Source: DASWJZ01 sp963814905 (GTDB taxonomy: Bacteria; Pseudomonadota; Alphaproteobacteria; Rhizobiales; Afifellaceae). Taken from it: DNA of 64,000 nucleotides. Positions 8,389-16,656 of the stretch are shown here, one piece after another (positions within the stretch are counted from its first letter, which is position 1; each line of letters starts with the position of its first letter). The stretch covers positions 372,001 through 436,000 of the forward strand of contig CAWFEM010000014.1 of NCBI GenBank assembly GCA_963814905.1, written 5' to 3'. Under the pieces are notes generated by a model. The model did not search any database. It was not told where the DNA came from and saw nothing but the letters and a program-made list of their open reading frames with translations. Position numbers and translations under genes: made by a program.

Positions 8389-9582
8389 TCACTGTCCGGC
8401 GGTCATTCTTCCGCCAAGGAAGCCTTCAATCGCGCGCGCCACCGTGTGCGCTTCGTTTGCCGGCCAGGCATCGGATTTGAAGAGCTTCTCATCGTCCGCG
8501 TTGGACAGATAGCCGAGTTCGAGCAGGACGGATGGCACTTCCGGGGCCTTGAGGACTTTGAAGGACGCGCGCCGCCAAGGGTTGGAGTTCAGTGCCACCT
8601 CGTCGCGCATGTCGCCAACGAGCGATTTCGCGAAGCGGACGGAAAAATTCTTGGTCTCGCGGCGGGCGAGGTCGAAGAGGATGTCGGCGACGTCGTCGGG
8701 CTGGTCGTCGAGCGCCAGGCCGGCCAGGATATCGGAGCGGTTTTCCTGCTCCGCCAGCGCCTGGGACAGCGCGTCGGAAGCGTCGTCGGAGAGCGTGTAG
8801 ACGGTGGCGCCGCGCACGTATTTCTCGCGTACCGTGTCGGCGTGCACGGAGACGAAGAGCGCGGCTTTGTGGTCGCGCCCGAATTGCACCCGGTTGCCGA
8901 GCGAAACGAACACGTCCTCGTCGCGCGTCAAAAGCGGCTCAAGCTTCCCGCCCGCCTTGATCTGCCGCGCCAGCTCCAGCGCGAACTTCAGCGTCAGGTC
9001 CTTTTCGAGGGTTCCGTCCTTGCCGACCGCGCCTGAATCGATGCCGCCATGCCCGGGGTCGATGACCACCACCGGGAGCCCGCTTTTCGGCTCCGGGGTC
9101 TCAGTCGCGCCCGGCCGAGCTGCGGGCAGGCGCGGCGGACGGTCGGTCAGCGCCGCCGCCTGGAAGGCTTTCTCGGAGGTCGGAACCATGTCGACGACGA
9201 GCCGCGCCGGCTCGTTTCCGACGGGATCGAGCACGAAGGTGTTGATGACATCGACCGGCTTGGCGAGGTCGAGCACCACGCGTCCCCGCCCGGGCGCAAT
9301 CAAGCCGTAGCGATAGTCGCTGACGAGCCCCCGCCCCTCGCCCGGCTTCCCCGGCACGCCGAACGTCACGTCCGGCATGTCGATCACGAGCCGGTTGGGA
9401 TTGGCGAGGCGAAGGAGGTTGTATTCGGGGTTTCGGGCAAGATCGACGACGAAGCGCGTGCGATCCGTATCGCCGACCGCCCGCATGTCGCCGACAACGT
9501 TCTGCGCCGCGCCGCCCGCGATTCCCCAGGCGAAGACGGCAAGAATGGCGAAAAGGACGAGGCGCAGCGTCAGTCGGATCAA
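8389..9582 (-). CDS. amiC: N-acetylmuramoyl-L-alanine amidase (AMIN + Amidase_3)
   Basis: 397 residues from TTG 9582, chosen because GGAGG (9589-9593) lies six bases upstream and it places a signal peptide (IRLTLRLVLFAILAVFAW) at the N-terminus; a longer reading from TTG 9696 adds an unlikely leader. An AMIN domain (VVGDMRAVGDTDRTRFVVDL...RLVIDMPDV) targets the protein to the septal wall. The amidase_3 domain shows VVIDPGHGGIDSGA, GTLEKDLTLKFA, FVSVHADT and LLELGYLSN, giving the zinc ligands His, Glu and His and the catalytic Glu. It cleaves the stem peptide from MurNAc during daughter-cell separation. amiC upstream of mrcA and divergent from rne is a common rhizobial order. Confidence 0.93.
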   Translation of the reverse strand: MIRLTLRLVLFAILAVFAWGIAGGAAQNVVGDMRAVGDTDRTRFVVDLARNPEYNLLRLANPNRLVIDMPDVTFGVPGKPGEGRGLVSDYRYGLIAPGRGRVVLDLAKPVDVINTFVLDPVGNEPARLVVDMVPTSEKAFQAAALTDRPPRLPAARPGATETPEPKSGLPVVVIDPGHGGIDSGAVGKDGTLEKDLTLKFALELARQIKAGGKLEPLLTRDEDVFVSLGNRVQFGRDHKAALFVSVHADTVREKYVRGATVYTLSDDASDALSQALAEQENRSDILAGLALDDQPDDVADILFDLARRETKNFSVRFAKSLVGDMRDEVALNSNPWRRASFKVLKAPEVPSVLLELGYLSNADDEKLFKSDAWPANEAHTVARAIEGFLGGRMTAGQ

Positions 9583-10156
9583 ATCGGACCTCCGGAGGCC
9601 TCCATCGCCCGACTCGGCGGCCGAGGCAAGGCTAGATGATGGCGACGCGGAGTCCGGTGCCGCCGCCGATTTGGTTAGCCGGCGGGGCGCCCGCAACCTG
9701 CCACTTGCGCCGGAATGCGGTCATCACGACATTGTAAGTCGAATAGCAAGCATGGCGTGACACGGTTGTGGGCGTCGCTATTGCATTCAATCGCGGGCGT
9801 TTCTAAGAAGGTGCCCGACGGATTCCTCCTTGGCCGCGGACCGGCGCGCATGTGACGCGACCCGCTCGCCAGCCGCAAATTGCCGGATTTCGGCCAGGTC
9901 GAAGACGGGCTCATGCGCCAGGCGGCGCAGGAGCCACGATTACGGGACGAATCGTCCCGCTGTCCTGAAAGGCCGCCGATGCATTTCCGGCATCCGACAT
10001 CCGTAGAACTGCCCCAGAGCCCGGCATATGGCCGGCGCATCGCTGGCGGCCGGGTCGGAGCGGAAGGCACCCGCGAAGCGCGCCTTTCCCCCATCAACAG
10101 AATTGGACCCGCTGCCGTCCGCGGCGTTTATCGGCCGGGTCCGGAGTCAATTTTCC
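9583..10156. other. Divergent amiC/rne intergenic region with long rne leader
   Basis: 574 bases without a supported gene. It should hold both promoters and a long 5' leader for rne, as is common for RNase E genes that control their own mRNA. I see no convincing sigma-70 hexamer pair. A 17-base inverted repeat at 9943-9959 is the only clear structure. An open frame from 10028 into rne lacks a ribosome-binding site and I treat it as leader. Confidence 0.5.
9943..9959 (+). promoter_or_regulatory. Perfect inverted repeat in the rne leader
   Basis: CGGGACGA-A-TCGTCCCG is a perfect 8-base inverted repeat around one base, about 200 bases upstream of the rne start. With a one-base centre it suits a protein-binding operator better than an RNA hairpin, although a shortened stem with a larger loop is possible. 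No factor can be named. Confidence 0.35.
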
Positions 10157-12910
10157 ATGTCAAACAAGATGCTTATCGACGCGACCCACCCGGAGGAAAC
10201 CCGGGTTGTGGTGCTACGCGGAAACCGGGTTGAGGAGTTCGATTTCGAAGCTGCCGACCGGCAGCCGCTCAGGGGCAATATCTATCTCGCCAAGGTAACC
10301 CGGGTCGAACCGTCGCTGCAGGCGGCGTTCGTCGACTACGGCGGAAATCGCCACGGGTTCCTGGCGTTCTCCGAAATCCACCCCGACTACTACCAGATTC
10401 CCTACGCCGATCGTCAGGCGCTCCTGCAGGAGCAGGCCGAGGCCGACGCCGAAGAGGCGGAGCGCGACGACGAGGAGGCGACGCACGACGCGGAGGAATC
10501 GCAGCGCGCCGAGGAAGAGAACGGCGCCGACGAGGCTGACGAGGCCCCCGAAACGCTGGAAGGCGGAGGCCCGGAGGCGCACGCCGCCGAAGATGGGCCG
10601 GAGGGCGAGGAGTCTGACGAGCAGTCGGATGGGCCGGAGCCGGTCGAAGCGATGGCCGCGGACGTGGCGTCGTCCGACGAGGTGAGCGAGCCGGCCGCGG
10701 AGGACGCACGGGAAGACGGTGCGCCCGAAGACGGCGCGGAGATGCGGGCCGACGAAGCGTCCGAAGCGGAGACCGAGGCAGCAGAAGAGCCAGCGGCCCA
10801 GGACGCAGCCACGGACAACGGAGCGCGCGCCTCCGAACGGGAGCGGGAACACGAAGAGGACGAGAAGGTCGAGAGCGTCGGCGCGGAAGACGCGCTGGAA
10901 GAGCTGCCCGAGCGGCGCAAGCCGCGTCCCCGCCAGTACAAGATCCAGGAAGTCATCAAGCGGCGGCAGGTGCTCCTCGTGCAGGTCGTCAAGGAGGAGC
11001 GCGGCAACAAGGGCGCGGCGCTCACCACCTACCTTTCGCTCGCCGGCCGCTATTCCGTGCTGATGCCGAACACGGCGCGCGGCGGCGGCATCTCCCGCAA
11101 GATCACCACGCCCGTCGACCGCAAGCGGATGAAGGGGATCGCCTCGGAGCTGGAAGTGCCGGAGGGGATGGGCGTCATCCTCAGGACCGCCGGCGCCAAT
11201 CGCACCAAGAGCGAGATCAAGCGCGACTTCGAATACCTGCTCAGGCTCTGGGAGAATGTGCGCGAGCTGACGCTGCGCTCCTCCGCGCCGAAGCTCGTCT
11301 ACGAGGAAGGCAACCTCATCAAGCGTTCGATCCGCGACCTCTATTCGCGCGAGATCGACCAGGTCGTCGTCGCCGGCGACGATGCCTATCGCGAGGCGAA
11401 AGACTTCATGCGCATGCTCATGCCGAGCCATGCGCGCAACGTGCAGCTCTACAAGGAGAGCGTCCCGGTCTTTTCGCGCAGCGGCGTTGAGGCGCAGCTC
11501 GATGCGATGTTCTCGGCGCAGGTGACTCTGAAATCGGGCGGCTACATCGTCATCAACCAGACCGAGGCGCTGGTCTCCATCGACGTCAATTCCGGGCGCT
11601 CCACGCGGGAGCATTCCATCGAGGACACCGCGCTCAAGACCAACCTGGAAGCGGCGGAGGAGATATCCCGCCAGCTCAGGCTGCGCGACCTTGCCGGGCT
11701 GATCGTCATCGACTTCATCGACATGGAGGAGAAGCGCAACAACCGCTCGGTGGAACGCAAGCTGAAGGACTGCCTGCGCGCCGATCGCGCCCGCATCCAG
11801 GTCGGCCGCATATCGCATTTCGGCCTCCTGGAGATGTCGCGTCAGCGCATCCGCACGGGCGTCCTTGAAAGCTCAACCGTCCCCTGCCCGCATTGCCGCG
11901 GCACCGGGCAGGTGCGCTCCGTGTCGTCGCTCTCGCTGCAGATTCTGCGCGCGCTCGAGGATCATCTTCTGCGCCACAGCGGTCATCACCTGCTGGTGCG
12001 CACCCGCGAGGAAGTGGCGCTCTATGTGCTGAACCAGAAGCGCCGGCATCTCGCCGAGCTCGAAGCCCGCTTCGGGGCGGCGATCAACATCAGCGGCGAG
12101 ACGCCGGAGAACGGCGCCGGCTACGTGATCGAACGCGGCGCCGCCGTCGAGGACCGGCCGGAAACGACCGGCGCCGTCGCCATGCGCGACATGCCCGAGG
12201 TTGCCGCGCCTGAGGCGGAACCGGAAGAGGAAGTCGAGCGCGAAGCCGAAAGCACCGAGGAAGGGCGTGAGCGCCGTCCGCGTCGCCGCCGCCGCCGTCG
12301 CGGCAATGGCGACGACCGCCACGAGCACCGCCATGCCGAGGCCGAGGAGGCCGACGGTGAGCGGGAGGAAGAGGACGAAGACCAAAACCAGGACCAAGAC
12401 CAGGAGCGCGCGGCCTCCGGCGGCGAGGAAGCTTCCGAAGGTGCCGAGGGCCGCGACCAGCGCCGCCGGCGTCGTGGCCGGCGCGGCGGCCGTCGTCGTG
12501 GCCGCGCGCGCGAGAACGGCGAGCAGGCGGAGAACGGCCAGCGTGCCGAGTCCAATGGCCAGGCAGAGTCCGCCGCGGCGGGCTTTGAGGACGAGCGCGA
12601 CGAGAACGAGGCACCGGCCCCGCTTGAGCTGGAGCCCGTTTCGGGCCCGTACGCGGAAGCGCCCGCGATAGCGGTCGAAGCCGAAGACGACGCGATACGC
12701 GCACACCCCTACGAAAGCGACTTGGTCGCGGAGGAGCCGCGAGCCGTCGCCGAAGCGATCAGCGTGGAGCCCGTCGCCCAAGAGCCCGAGCCGCGGGAAG
12801 AGGAGTTCCAGGAAGCGGAGTCGCGCGAACAGGTTGTCGCCGAGCCGGAGGCTGACGACGACCGTCCGAAGCGCACCGGCTGGTGGAACCGCCGCTCTTC
12901 GTTCTTCTAG
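10157..12910 (+). CDS. rne: Ribonuclease E
   Basis: 917 residues starting at M-S-N-K-M-L-I-D-A-T (ATG 10157), the conserved alphaproteobacterial N-terminus; a 43-codon extension to 10028 is rejected. The S1 RNA-binding domain is split by an acidic Glu/Ala/Asp-rich insert at about 92-253. The catalytic core shows VSIDVNSGRSTR and IVIDFIDMEEKRNNRS (the two metal-binding aspartates) and the zinc-link C-P-H-C (Cys577, Cys580). The C-terminal third is a disordered scaffold with arginine tracts (RRPRRRRRRRG and RRRRRGRRGGRRRGR) and ends in G-W-W-N-R-R; in Caulobacter a terminal GWW element recruits polynucleotide phosphorylase. It initiates mRNA decay and rRNA processing at the degradosome. Confidence 0.97.
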   Translation: MSNKMLIDATHPEETRVVVLRGNRVEEFDFEAADRQPLRGNIYLAKVTRVEPSLQAAFVDYGGNRHGFLAFSEIHPDYYQIPYADRQALLQEQAEADAEEAERDDEEATHDAEESQRAEEENGADEADEAPETLEGGGPEAHAAEDGPEGEESDEQSDGPEPVEAMAADVASSDEVSEPAAEDAREDGAPEDGAEMRADEASEAETEAAEEPAAQDAATDNGARASEREREHEEDEKVESVGAEDALEELPERRKPRPRQYKIQEVIKRRQVLLVQVVKEERGNKGAALTTYLSLAGRYSVLMPNTARGGGISRKITTPVDRKRMKGIASELEVPEGMGVILRTAGANRTKSEIKRDFEYLLRLWENVRELTLRSSAPKLVYEEGNLIKRSIRDLYSREIDQVVVAGDDAYREAKDFMRMLMPSHARNVQLYKESVPVFSRSGVEAQLDAMFSAQVTLKSGGYIVINQTEALVSIDVNSGRSTREHSIEDTALKTNLEAAEEISRQLRLRDLAGLIVIDFIDMEEKRNNRSVERKLKDCLRADRARIQVGRISHFGLLEMSRQRIRTGVLESSTVPCPHCRGTGQVRSVSSLSLQILRALEDHLLRHSGHHLLVRTREEVALYVLNQKRRHLAELEARFGAAINISGETPENGAGYVIERGAAVEDRPETTGAVAMRDMPEVAAPEAEPEEEVEREAESTEEGRERRPRRRRRRRGNGDDRHEHRHAEAEEADGEREEEDEDQNQDQDQERAASGGEEASEGAEGRDQRRRRRGRRGGRRRGRARENGEQAENGQRAESNGQAESAAAGFEDERDENEAPAPLELEPVSGPYAEAPAIAVEAEDDAIRAHPYESDLVAEEPRAVAEAISVEPVAQEPEPREEEFQEAESREQVVAEPEADDDRPKRTGWWNRRSSFF

Positions 12911-12935
12911 GCAACGCGGAGAGCTTCAGGCATCT

Positions 12936-12969
12936 GTCGTCGTTGCCGGGCTTGACCCGGCATGACGAC
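12936..12969. repeat. REP-like palindrome between convergent rne and argC
   Basis: Arms of 14-15 bases (GTCGTCGTTGCCGGG and CCCGGCATGACGAC, one bulge) surround the loop CTTGA. Longer relatives occur at 21969-22070 and 43872-43969. Placed between two converging genes, it could act as a bidirectional terminator or mRNA 3' stabiliser. Confidence 0.75.
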
Positions 12970-12991
12970 ATTGATGTCGTGGCCGGTGCTC

Positions 12992-14038
12992 CTACGGAAA
13001 CAGCGGCAGCTGCTGAAGGCCCGTCGTCTCGTCGAGGCCGAAGGCGATGTTCATGTTCTGCAGCGCCTGGCCGGCTGAGCCTTTCACCAGGTTGTCGAGC
13101 ACCGAGATGACGATGGCGCGGCCGGGGATGCGGTCGGCGAAAACGCCGACCTGCACGTAGTTGGAGCCGCGCACGTTCTGGGTCTGCGGCAGCACGCCCT
13201 TCGGCGCGACATGCACGAAGGGCTCCTCGGCATAGGCGTCGGACAGCGCCTTGCGCAGATCGTCCGCTGTCCCGCCCGCGAGCCGCACATAGGATGTGCA
13301 GAGCTCGCCGCGGCTCATCGGGATCAGATGCGGGGTGAAGTTGATTGTCACCGTCTGGCCGGCGGCAATCCCGATTTCCTGCTCGATCTCCGGCGCGTGC
13401 CGGTGCTTCGCCACCGAATAGGGCGAGAGCCCCTCGCCCGCCTCGGTGAAGAGCGTGTTCTGCTTCAAACCGCGCCCGGCGCCGGAGACGCCCGATTTGG
13501 CGTCGACGATGATGTCGCCGACATCGATCAGCCCGGCCTTCGCGATCGGCACGAGCGCCAGCAGCGCCGCCGTCGGATAGCAGCCGGGACAGGCGATAAG
13601 CCGCGCGCGCCGTATCTTGTCGCGATAGAACTCCGTCAGCCCGTAGACCGCTTCCTTCTGCAGCGCCGGCGCACGGTGCTCATGGCCGTACCATTCGGCG
13701 TAGACCGCCATGTCGGAGAGGCGAAAATCCGCCGACATGTCGATCACCTTCACCTTCGGGTTTGCGGCGAGCACCGCGGCAGTGATCTCCTGGGTGGTGC
13801 CGTGCGGCAACCCGCAGAAGACGGCGTCGAGCTTCGTCCAGTCGACCCTCTCCCATTCGATGAGGGTCGGCAGGTCGAGCATGAAGAAATGCGGAAAGAC
13901 CTCCGCCATCGCCTTGCCGGCATGGGTGTTGGCGGTGAGCGCCGCGATCTCCACGTTCGGATGGCGCGCGGCGAGGCGTACCAGGTCCGCGCCGGTATAG
14001 CCGGACGCGCCGAGAACGCCGATCCTGATCCTGTCCAT
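12992..14038 (-). CDS. argC: N-acetyl-gamma-glutamyl-phosphate reductase
   Basis: 348 residues, the type-1 ArgC length. It performs the NADPH-dependent reduction of N-acetylglutamyl phosphate to the semialdehyde, step three of arginine biosynthesis. It opens with IRIGVLGASGYTGADLVRL (nucleotide-binding Rossmann motif). The active-site cysteine lies in LIACPGCYPTAALL (Cys153), and there is a conserved HRHAPEIEQE histidine region. The gene stands alone and is convergent with rne. Confidence 0.96.
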   Translation of the reverse strand: MDRIRIGVLGASGYTGADLVRLAARHPNVEIAALTANTHAGKAMAEVFPHFFMLDLPTLIEWERVDWTKLDAVFCGLPHGTTQEITAAVLAANPKVKVIDMSADFRLSDMAVYAEWYGHEHRAPALQKEAVYGLTEFYRDKIRRARLIACPGCYPTAALLALVPIAKAGLIDVGDIIVDAKSGVSGAGRGLKQNTLFTEAGEGLSPYSVAKHRHAPEIEQEIGIAAGQTVTINFTPHLIPMSRGELCTSYVRLAGGTADDLRKALSDAYAEEPFVHVAPKGVLPQTQNVRGSNYVQVGVFADRIPGRAIVISVLDNLVKGSAGQALQNMNIAFGLDETTGLQQLPLFP

Positions 14039-14257
14039 CGCCTTGGCTCCGCGGGAGAAACGCGGCTGCGGTCTAGCGGCTTGCCGGCGCGGAGTAAACG
14101 TCAGGTCGGGCGAGCCGGCCGGAGGCGGCGCGGCTGAACACCATTACAACCGGTGCAGTGCGGCTCCGGACGTTTGACGGCGGTCCGAAAACGCTTTTGA
14201 AAGGCGAATCGGCAAAATTTGCGTGCATCGCTTTTGGATCGAGCCTCAGGGGTCAAT

Positions 14258-15466
14258 TTGGCTGCTTCCGGCAAGGCTGTGAGGAGAGAGGCGCAGACGC
14301 GTTCTCCTACGGAAGGCTCGACGTCAGCCGAGCGCAAACCTCGCTCCGTGCTCGACTTCCTGTGGCTGGAAAAGACGCTGATCGTCGCCGTCGCAACGAC
14401 TGCCATCGTCTATTCCGTCGGAGCGGTCTGGTTCGACGACATTTCCGATCCGCTTGTCTTCGGCGGCCTATTCATCTGGATCTTCTTTGTGATGGTGTGG
14501 TCCGCCTTTTCCGCGGTTCGTCATGCCGACAGCCTCGCGGAATTGCTGGGAGAGCCCTATGGCACTCTGATCCTGACCATCTCGGTCACGGTCATCGAGA
14601 TATCGGTGATCAGCGCCGTGATGCTGACCGGTAGAGCCGAGCCCGCACTGGCCCGCGATACGATGATGGCGGTCATGATGCTGGTGCTCAACGGCATGGT
14701 CGGCCTTTCGCTGCTCATCGGCGGGCTCAAGCATCGCGAACAGAGCTTCAACCTGGACAGCGCTCGCGCCTTCCTCTCCGTGCTGATCACATTGGCGACG
14801 CTGTCTCTGGTGGTGCCGCGCTATACGATCTCCACCAGCGACGCCACTCTGACGCACGTCCAGTCGGTGCTCTTCTGCATCATGACGTTGGTGCTGTACG
14901 GAACATTTCTTGCCATCCAGACGACCCGTCACCGGGGGTTCTTTCTCGAGCCGCAGGATGCCGGCGATGAGCATCGTCCTCCTGAGCACGGCAAGCATCC
15001 CGACGGCCTGGAGACCCAATCGATTCTCTACCATGCGATTTTTTTGATCCTGACGCTGCTCCCGATCGTGCTGTTGTCCAAGAAGCTGGCGATCGTACTG
15101 GATGCGGGAGTCGTTGCGCTCGGCGCGCCGTCGGCCCTAGGCGGCGTGGTGATCGCGGTCCTGATCCTTGCGCCCGAGGGGCTGGCGGCGTTCCATGCGG
15201 CGGCTCGCAATCATCTGCAGCGCGCAGTCAACATCAGCTTGGGCTCGGCTCTCGCCACGATCAGCCTGACGGTGCCGGCCGTTATCGGCGTTGGCTTGCT
15301 CACGGGGACCAGCGTCCTCCTCGGCCTAGACGGAAGCGAGGCGGTGCTGCTTCTGCTGACATTGATCCTCAGCCTGGTGACCTTTGGCGGGCGGACGAAT
15401 GTCCTTCTGGGCACGGTCCACCTGGTCGTCCTGGCGGTCTATGTCGTCCTCATCTTCGATCCATGA
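14258..15466 (+). CDS. chaA: ChaA-type calcium/proton antiporter
   Basis: About 402 residues and roughly 11 membrane segments. Two repeats carry the CaCA/ChaA signature: GEPYGTLILTISVTVIE in the first half and LAPEGLAAFHAAARNHLQRA then NISLGSALATISLTVP in the second, each with the membrane-embedded acidic residue expected for cation exchange. It would export Ca2+ or Na+/K+ in exchange for protons across the inner membrane. I prefer TTG 14258, which follows AGGGG by five bases; an upstream TTG at 14219 would add 13 residues but has no ribosome-binding site. A small secreted-protein gene follows 167 bases downstream. Confidence 0.88.
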   Translation: MAASGKAVRREAQTRSPTEGSTSAERKPRSVLDFLWLEKTLIVAVATTAIVYSVGAVWFDDISDPLVFGGLFIWIFFVMVWSAFSAVRHADSLAELLGEPYGTLILTISVTVIEISVISAVMLTGRAEPALARDTMMAVMMLVLNGMVGLSLLIGGLKHREQSFNLDSARAFLSVLITLATLSLVVPRYTISTSDATLTHVQSVLFCIMTLVLYGTFLAIQTTRHRGFFLEPQDAGDEHRPPEHGKHPDGLETQSILYHAIFLILTLLPIVLLSKKLAIVLDAGVVALGAPSALGGVVIAVLILAPEGLAAFHAAARNHLQRAVNISLGSALATISLTVPAVIGVGLLTGTSVLLGLDGSEAVLLLLTLILSLVTFGGRTNVLLGTVHLVVLAVYVVLIFDP

Positions 15467-15633
15467 CCATGGAGCGGCATTCGCTGGCGGCGAATTCGCC
15501 CGCTGGCGCAACTAAAGGCGAGAGCAAGCATTTGAACCGTCTGAGATCAGCTGCGATTGACGCCGTCCCGATCCGCGAGCCGGGTGCGCAATTGCGTCCG
15601 CGAGCGGTTCGACGGTCTTCATGGAGGATGTCA

Positions 15634-16122
15634 ATGCATCTCAAACGTTTGCCCGTCTTGCTGGCGGCCGTGGCGTCTCTGGCCGGTCCGGCCAATGCCG
15701 AAGGCAACGATGCGCCGGCGTGCGGCGCCTTCAGCATGACTGGCGGCGAGAAGATCATCCACGTCATCGACAACGACCCGATTGGGCCCTCGCTCGGCGA
15801 TCAGCGCATCGGCTCACGGCAATTGCTCGAAGCCGCCGGCAAGGTCGTTGGAACGGTGTACTACAATTCCACCGTGGCCGCCGTCGAACCGGACGGCAGT
15901 GGCGGCGTGCTGACTTCTGCCTATTTCATCTCTTTTGCCGACGGCTGGATCGCGACCCAGTCGCTCTATGTGCTGAAAAACGCCTGGGACACCGGTCAAG
16001 GCGCGGGCGACGCGACCCTCGTCGTGTCGGGCGGAACAGGAACCTTTTCCGGAGCGACCGGCACGATCACTCTCAAGGCCGGCGATCCGCCCACCTATGT
16101 CTTCGATCTCACCTGCCACTGA
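15634..16122 (+). CDS. Small secreted protein, possible allene-oxide-cyclase-like barrel
   Basis: 162 residues from ATG 15634, with GGAGGA five bases upstream. A signal peptide is clear (LPVLLAAVASLAGPANA). The mature part is beta-rich and contains GTVYYNSTVAAVE, a TSAYFISFADG strand and the GGTGTFSGATGTITLK turn. The last motif is typical of allene oxide cyclase/dirigent-like barrels, which in bacteria mostly have no assigned function. Two cysteines (CGAF near the start, DLTCH at the end) could form a disulfide. It ends 18 bases from the convergent dinB gene. Secretion is well supported; the fold is a tentative call. Confidence 0.7.
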   Translation: MHLKRLPVLLAAVASLAGPANAEGNDAPACGAFSMTGGEKIIHVIDNDPIGPSLGDQRIGSRQLLEAAGKVVGTVYYNSTVAAVEPDGSGGVLTSAYFISFADGWIATQSLYVLKNAWDTGQGAGDATLVVSGGTGTFSGATGTITLKAGDPPTYVFDLTCH

Positions 16123-16140
16123 CCGCTTCTCGGTCCGCCG

Positions 16141-16656
16141 CTAGCTGAGCCCGACCCCGGTCTCGCGCTGGAAGTAGATCAGGTCGAGCGACGGCGCGGC
16201 TTCGCGCCCGCCGATCTCCGTCAGCAGGCAATGCACCTGCCCGCGGTGATGCGTCTGGTGATTGAAGAAGTGCGCCAGCGCGGGCGCGAGCCGCTGCGTG
16301 ATGTCCGCCGGCCTGGAGACCGTCCGATAGCTGAACGTGCTGGCGAGCTTGTCGGTGTCGAGCGTATCCACCCACGCGCCGATCCGCGCGTCCTCCGCAT
16401 CGCGCGCCTCCCTGAGGCTCGCGAAGTCGTCATAGGGGACTGCGTCGAGGTCGGTATAGGTAGGCCCTTCCCCGGTGAAGCGTCGCATCCAGATGCGGTC
16501 GCCGACGAGGACATGGTTCAGCGTGCGATGGATCGACCCAAAGAAGGCGCCGCGCTCCGCCCTGTAGTCGGCGTCCGAAAGCCGCGAAGCGGCATCATAG
16601 AGGCGGCGATTGGCCCATGCGTTGTAGTGGGCGAACATCGTGAAATGCGCTTTCAT
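16141..16656 (-). CDS. DinB family protein
   Basis: 171 residues. DinB/YfiT four-helix bundle signature: MFAHYNAWANRRLYDA, LNHVLVGDRIWMRRF and AHFFNHQTHHRGQVHCLL, giving the usual metal-binding histidine triad. Superfamily members include thiol transferases and DNA-damage-linked proteins of unknown activity. The start ATG (16656) overlaps the stop of oxyR in the sequence ATGA (16653-16656), so translation is probably coupled to oxyR and the protein is likely made under the same control. A longer reading of this frame runs antisense-phase through oxyR and is spurious. Confidence 0.88.
   Translation of the reverse strand: MKAHFTMFAHYNAWANRRLYDAASRLSDADYRAERGAFFGSIHRTLNHVLVGDRIWMRRFTGEGPTYTDLDAVPYDDFASLREARDAEDARIGAWVDTLDTDKLASTFSYRTVSRPADITQRLAPALAHFFNHQTHHRGQVHCLLTEIGGREAAPSLDLIYFQRETGVGLS

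Noticed and set aside
10028..10156. N-terminal extension of RNase E by 43 codons
   Set aside because: The conserved family start MSNKMLIDAT is at 10157. The extension has no ribosome-binding site and no family resemblance.
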